This document shows positions 5,739-6,310 of a stretch of DNA of 6,310 bases, in pieces. The stretch covers positions 1 through 6,310 of the forward strand of contig JADGAO010000194.1 in assembly GCA_015231995.1 (NCBI GenBank), in the 5' to 3' direction. A program made the translations under genes and the position numbers. This DNA is from Nitrospinota bacterium. Lineage in GTDB: Bacteria > Nitrospinota_A > UBA7883 > JACRLM01. The notes under the pieces are model-generated. The model ran no database searches. It was given only the letters and a program-made list of their open reading frames with translations, and had not been told where the DNA came from. Positions within the stretch are counted from its first letter, which is position 1; each line of letters starts with the position of its first letter.

Positions 5739-6310
5739 ATGGCTAAACAAATGGTCATGGTCATTGACGTGCGTAGGTGCATCGGATGTCAGGCGTGCAC
5801 TGTCGCCTGCAAGACGGAAAACAAGGTGGGCTTGGGCAGATGGCGAACCATGGTTCGCACCATCGAGAAGGGGCAGTATCCGCATACAAAGCGTCATTTC
5901 TTCCCGACGCTATGCAACCAGTGCGGTAACTGCATGAAGGCGTCGAAGAAAAACGGCGGCGACATGTTTTTCAAACGTCCGGACGGGATCGTGGATTTCG
6001 ACCAGTCCAAGGCGAAAAAAGACGCAAGTGGCGTTTACGAGCCAGCGGCGGTTGAGGCGTGCCCGGTGGAAGCGATTTCATGGGACAAGCACACCGGCCT
6101 GCCCGACAAATGCAACTTCTGCGCTCACAGGGTTGACGCCGGTTTGATGCCAGCCTGCGTTCAGACATGCATAGGCAAAGCGAGGGTTTTCGGAGACATC
6201 AACGACCCCGACAGCGAAGTCAGCCGTCTCATCGCCGCAAACCCCATGCAACAGGTTAAGCCCAGCGAGAAATGCCCCAGTGTGCATTACATAGGTTTGG
6301 ACACGATATT
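5739..6310 (+). CDS. 4Fe-4S ferredoxin-type electron-transfer subunit of a molybdoenzyme (3' end missing)
   Basis: The first 190 residues of a DmsB/TtrB/ArxB-type Fe-S subunit, which passes electrons to or from a DMSO-reductase-family catalytic subunit; the frame runs off the right edge. Cysteine groups: A, C14-C17-C20-C24 (CIGCQACTVAC); B, C59-C62-C65 with no fourth cysteine; C, only C108 in EACP, where CxxCxxC would normally come first; D, C125-C128-C140-C144 (KCNFCAHRV, ACVQTC). That is 12 ligands, enough for three [4Fe-4S] clusters rather than four. The end (GKARVFGDINDPDSEVSRL, VHYIGLD) resembles TtrB, while the middle (KASKKNGG, RPDGIVDFD) recalls the three-cluster transhydroxylase beta subunit. 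There is no signal peptide, as is usual for such subunits, which stay cytoplasmic or ride on a Tat-exported partner. It is the first gene after the sigma-54 promoter, so the catalytic subunit probably follows. An ArxB2-like role is a context-based guess. Confidence 0.88.
   Translation, partial: MAKQMVMVIDVRRCIGCQACTVACKTENKVGLGRWRTMVRTIEKGQYPHTKRHFFPTLCNQCGNCMKASKKNGGDMFFKRPDGIVDFDQSKAKKDASGVYEPAAVEACPVEAISWDKHTGLPDKCNFCAHRVDAGLMPACVQTCIGKARVFGDINDPDSEVSRLIAANPMQQVKPSEKCPSVHYIGLDTI

Noticed and set aside
5971..6287. Minus-strand open frames opposite the Fe-S gene
   Set aside because: They are antisense to a frame with twelve ordered cluster cysteines and look like composition shadows.

Overview
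The window looks like a Gram-negative, sigma-54-using bacterium with respiratory metabolism. The evidence is a signal peptide on a periplasmic binding protein, an inner-membrane sensor kinase, an NtrC-type activator, molybdate import and the Fe-S subunit of a molybdoenzyme. The PAS domain with a C-x8-C-x2-C motif and the gene mix recall Desulfobacterota or Nitrospirota-like lineages, but the lineage cannot be fixed from this sequence.

Layout: (1) Positions 2-1048 (+) hold the 3' part of modC, the molybdate ABC transporter ATPase, cut by the window's left edge. (2) Only 15 bases away, on the opposite strand, ends a three-gene operon read leftwards from about 5.2 kb: a PhnD-like periplasmic binding protein (4346-5227), a membrane histidine kinase (2511-4349, overlapping the first gene by ATGA) and a sigma-54-dependent response regulator (1064-2455). 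(3) A 475-511 base divergent intergenic region holds a good -24/-12 promoter facing right, with a cluster of dyad sequences 80-150 bases upstream of it. (4) From 5739 (+) begins a ferredoxin-like Fe-S subunit of a DMSO-reductase-family molybdoenzyme, cut by the right edge after 190 residues.

Proposed logic (inference): the binding protein captures an oxyanion in the periplasm and signals through the kinase. The kinase phosphorylates the regulator, which binds the upstream dyads and activates the sigma-54 promoter of the divergent molybdoenzyme operon. ModC supplies molybdenum for the enzyme's cofactor. The X-S-R arrangement beside a molybdoenzyme operon is the known plan of the arsenic oxyanion systems aioXSR, arxXSR and arrXSR. 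The binding protein has a cysteine at the site where phosphonate-type binders usually have a Gly-Pro. Arsenite or arsenate is therefore the leading ligand guess, but the catalytic subunit lies outside the window and the substrate is unproven. The Fe-S subunit is unusual: exactly the four cysteine ligands of one cubane are gone, leaving three predicted [4Fe-4S] clusters.
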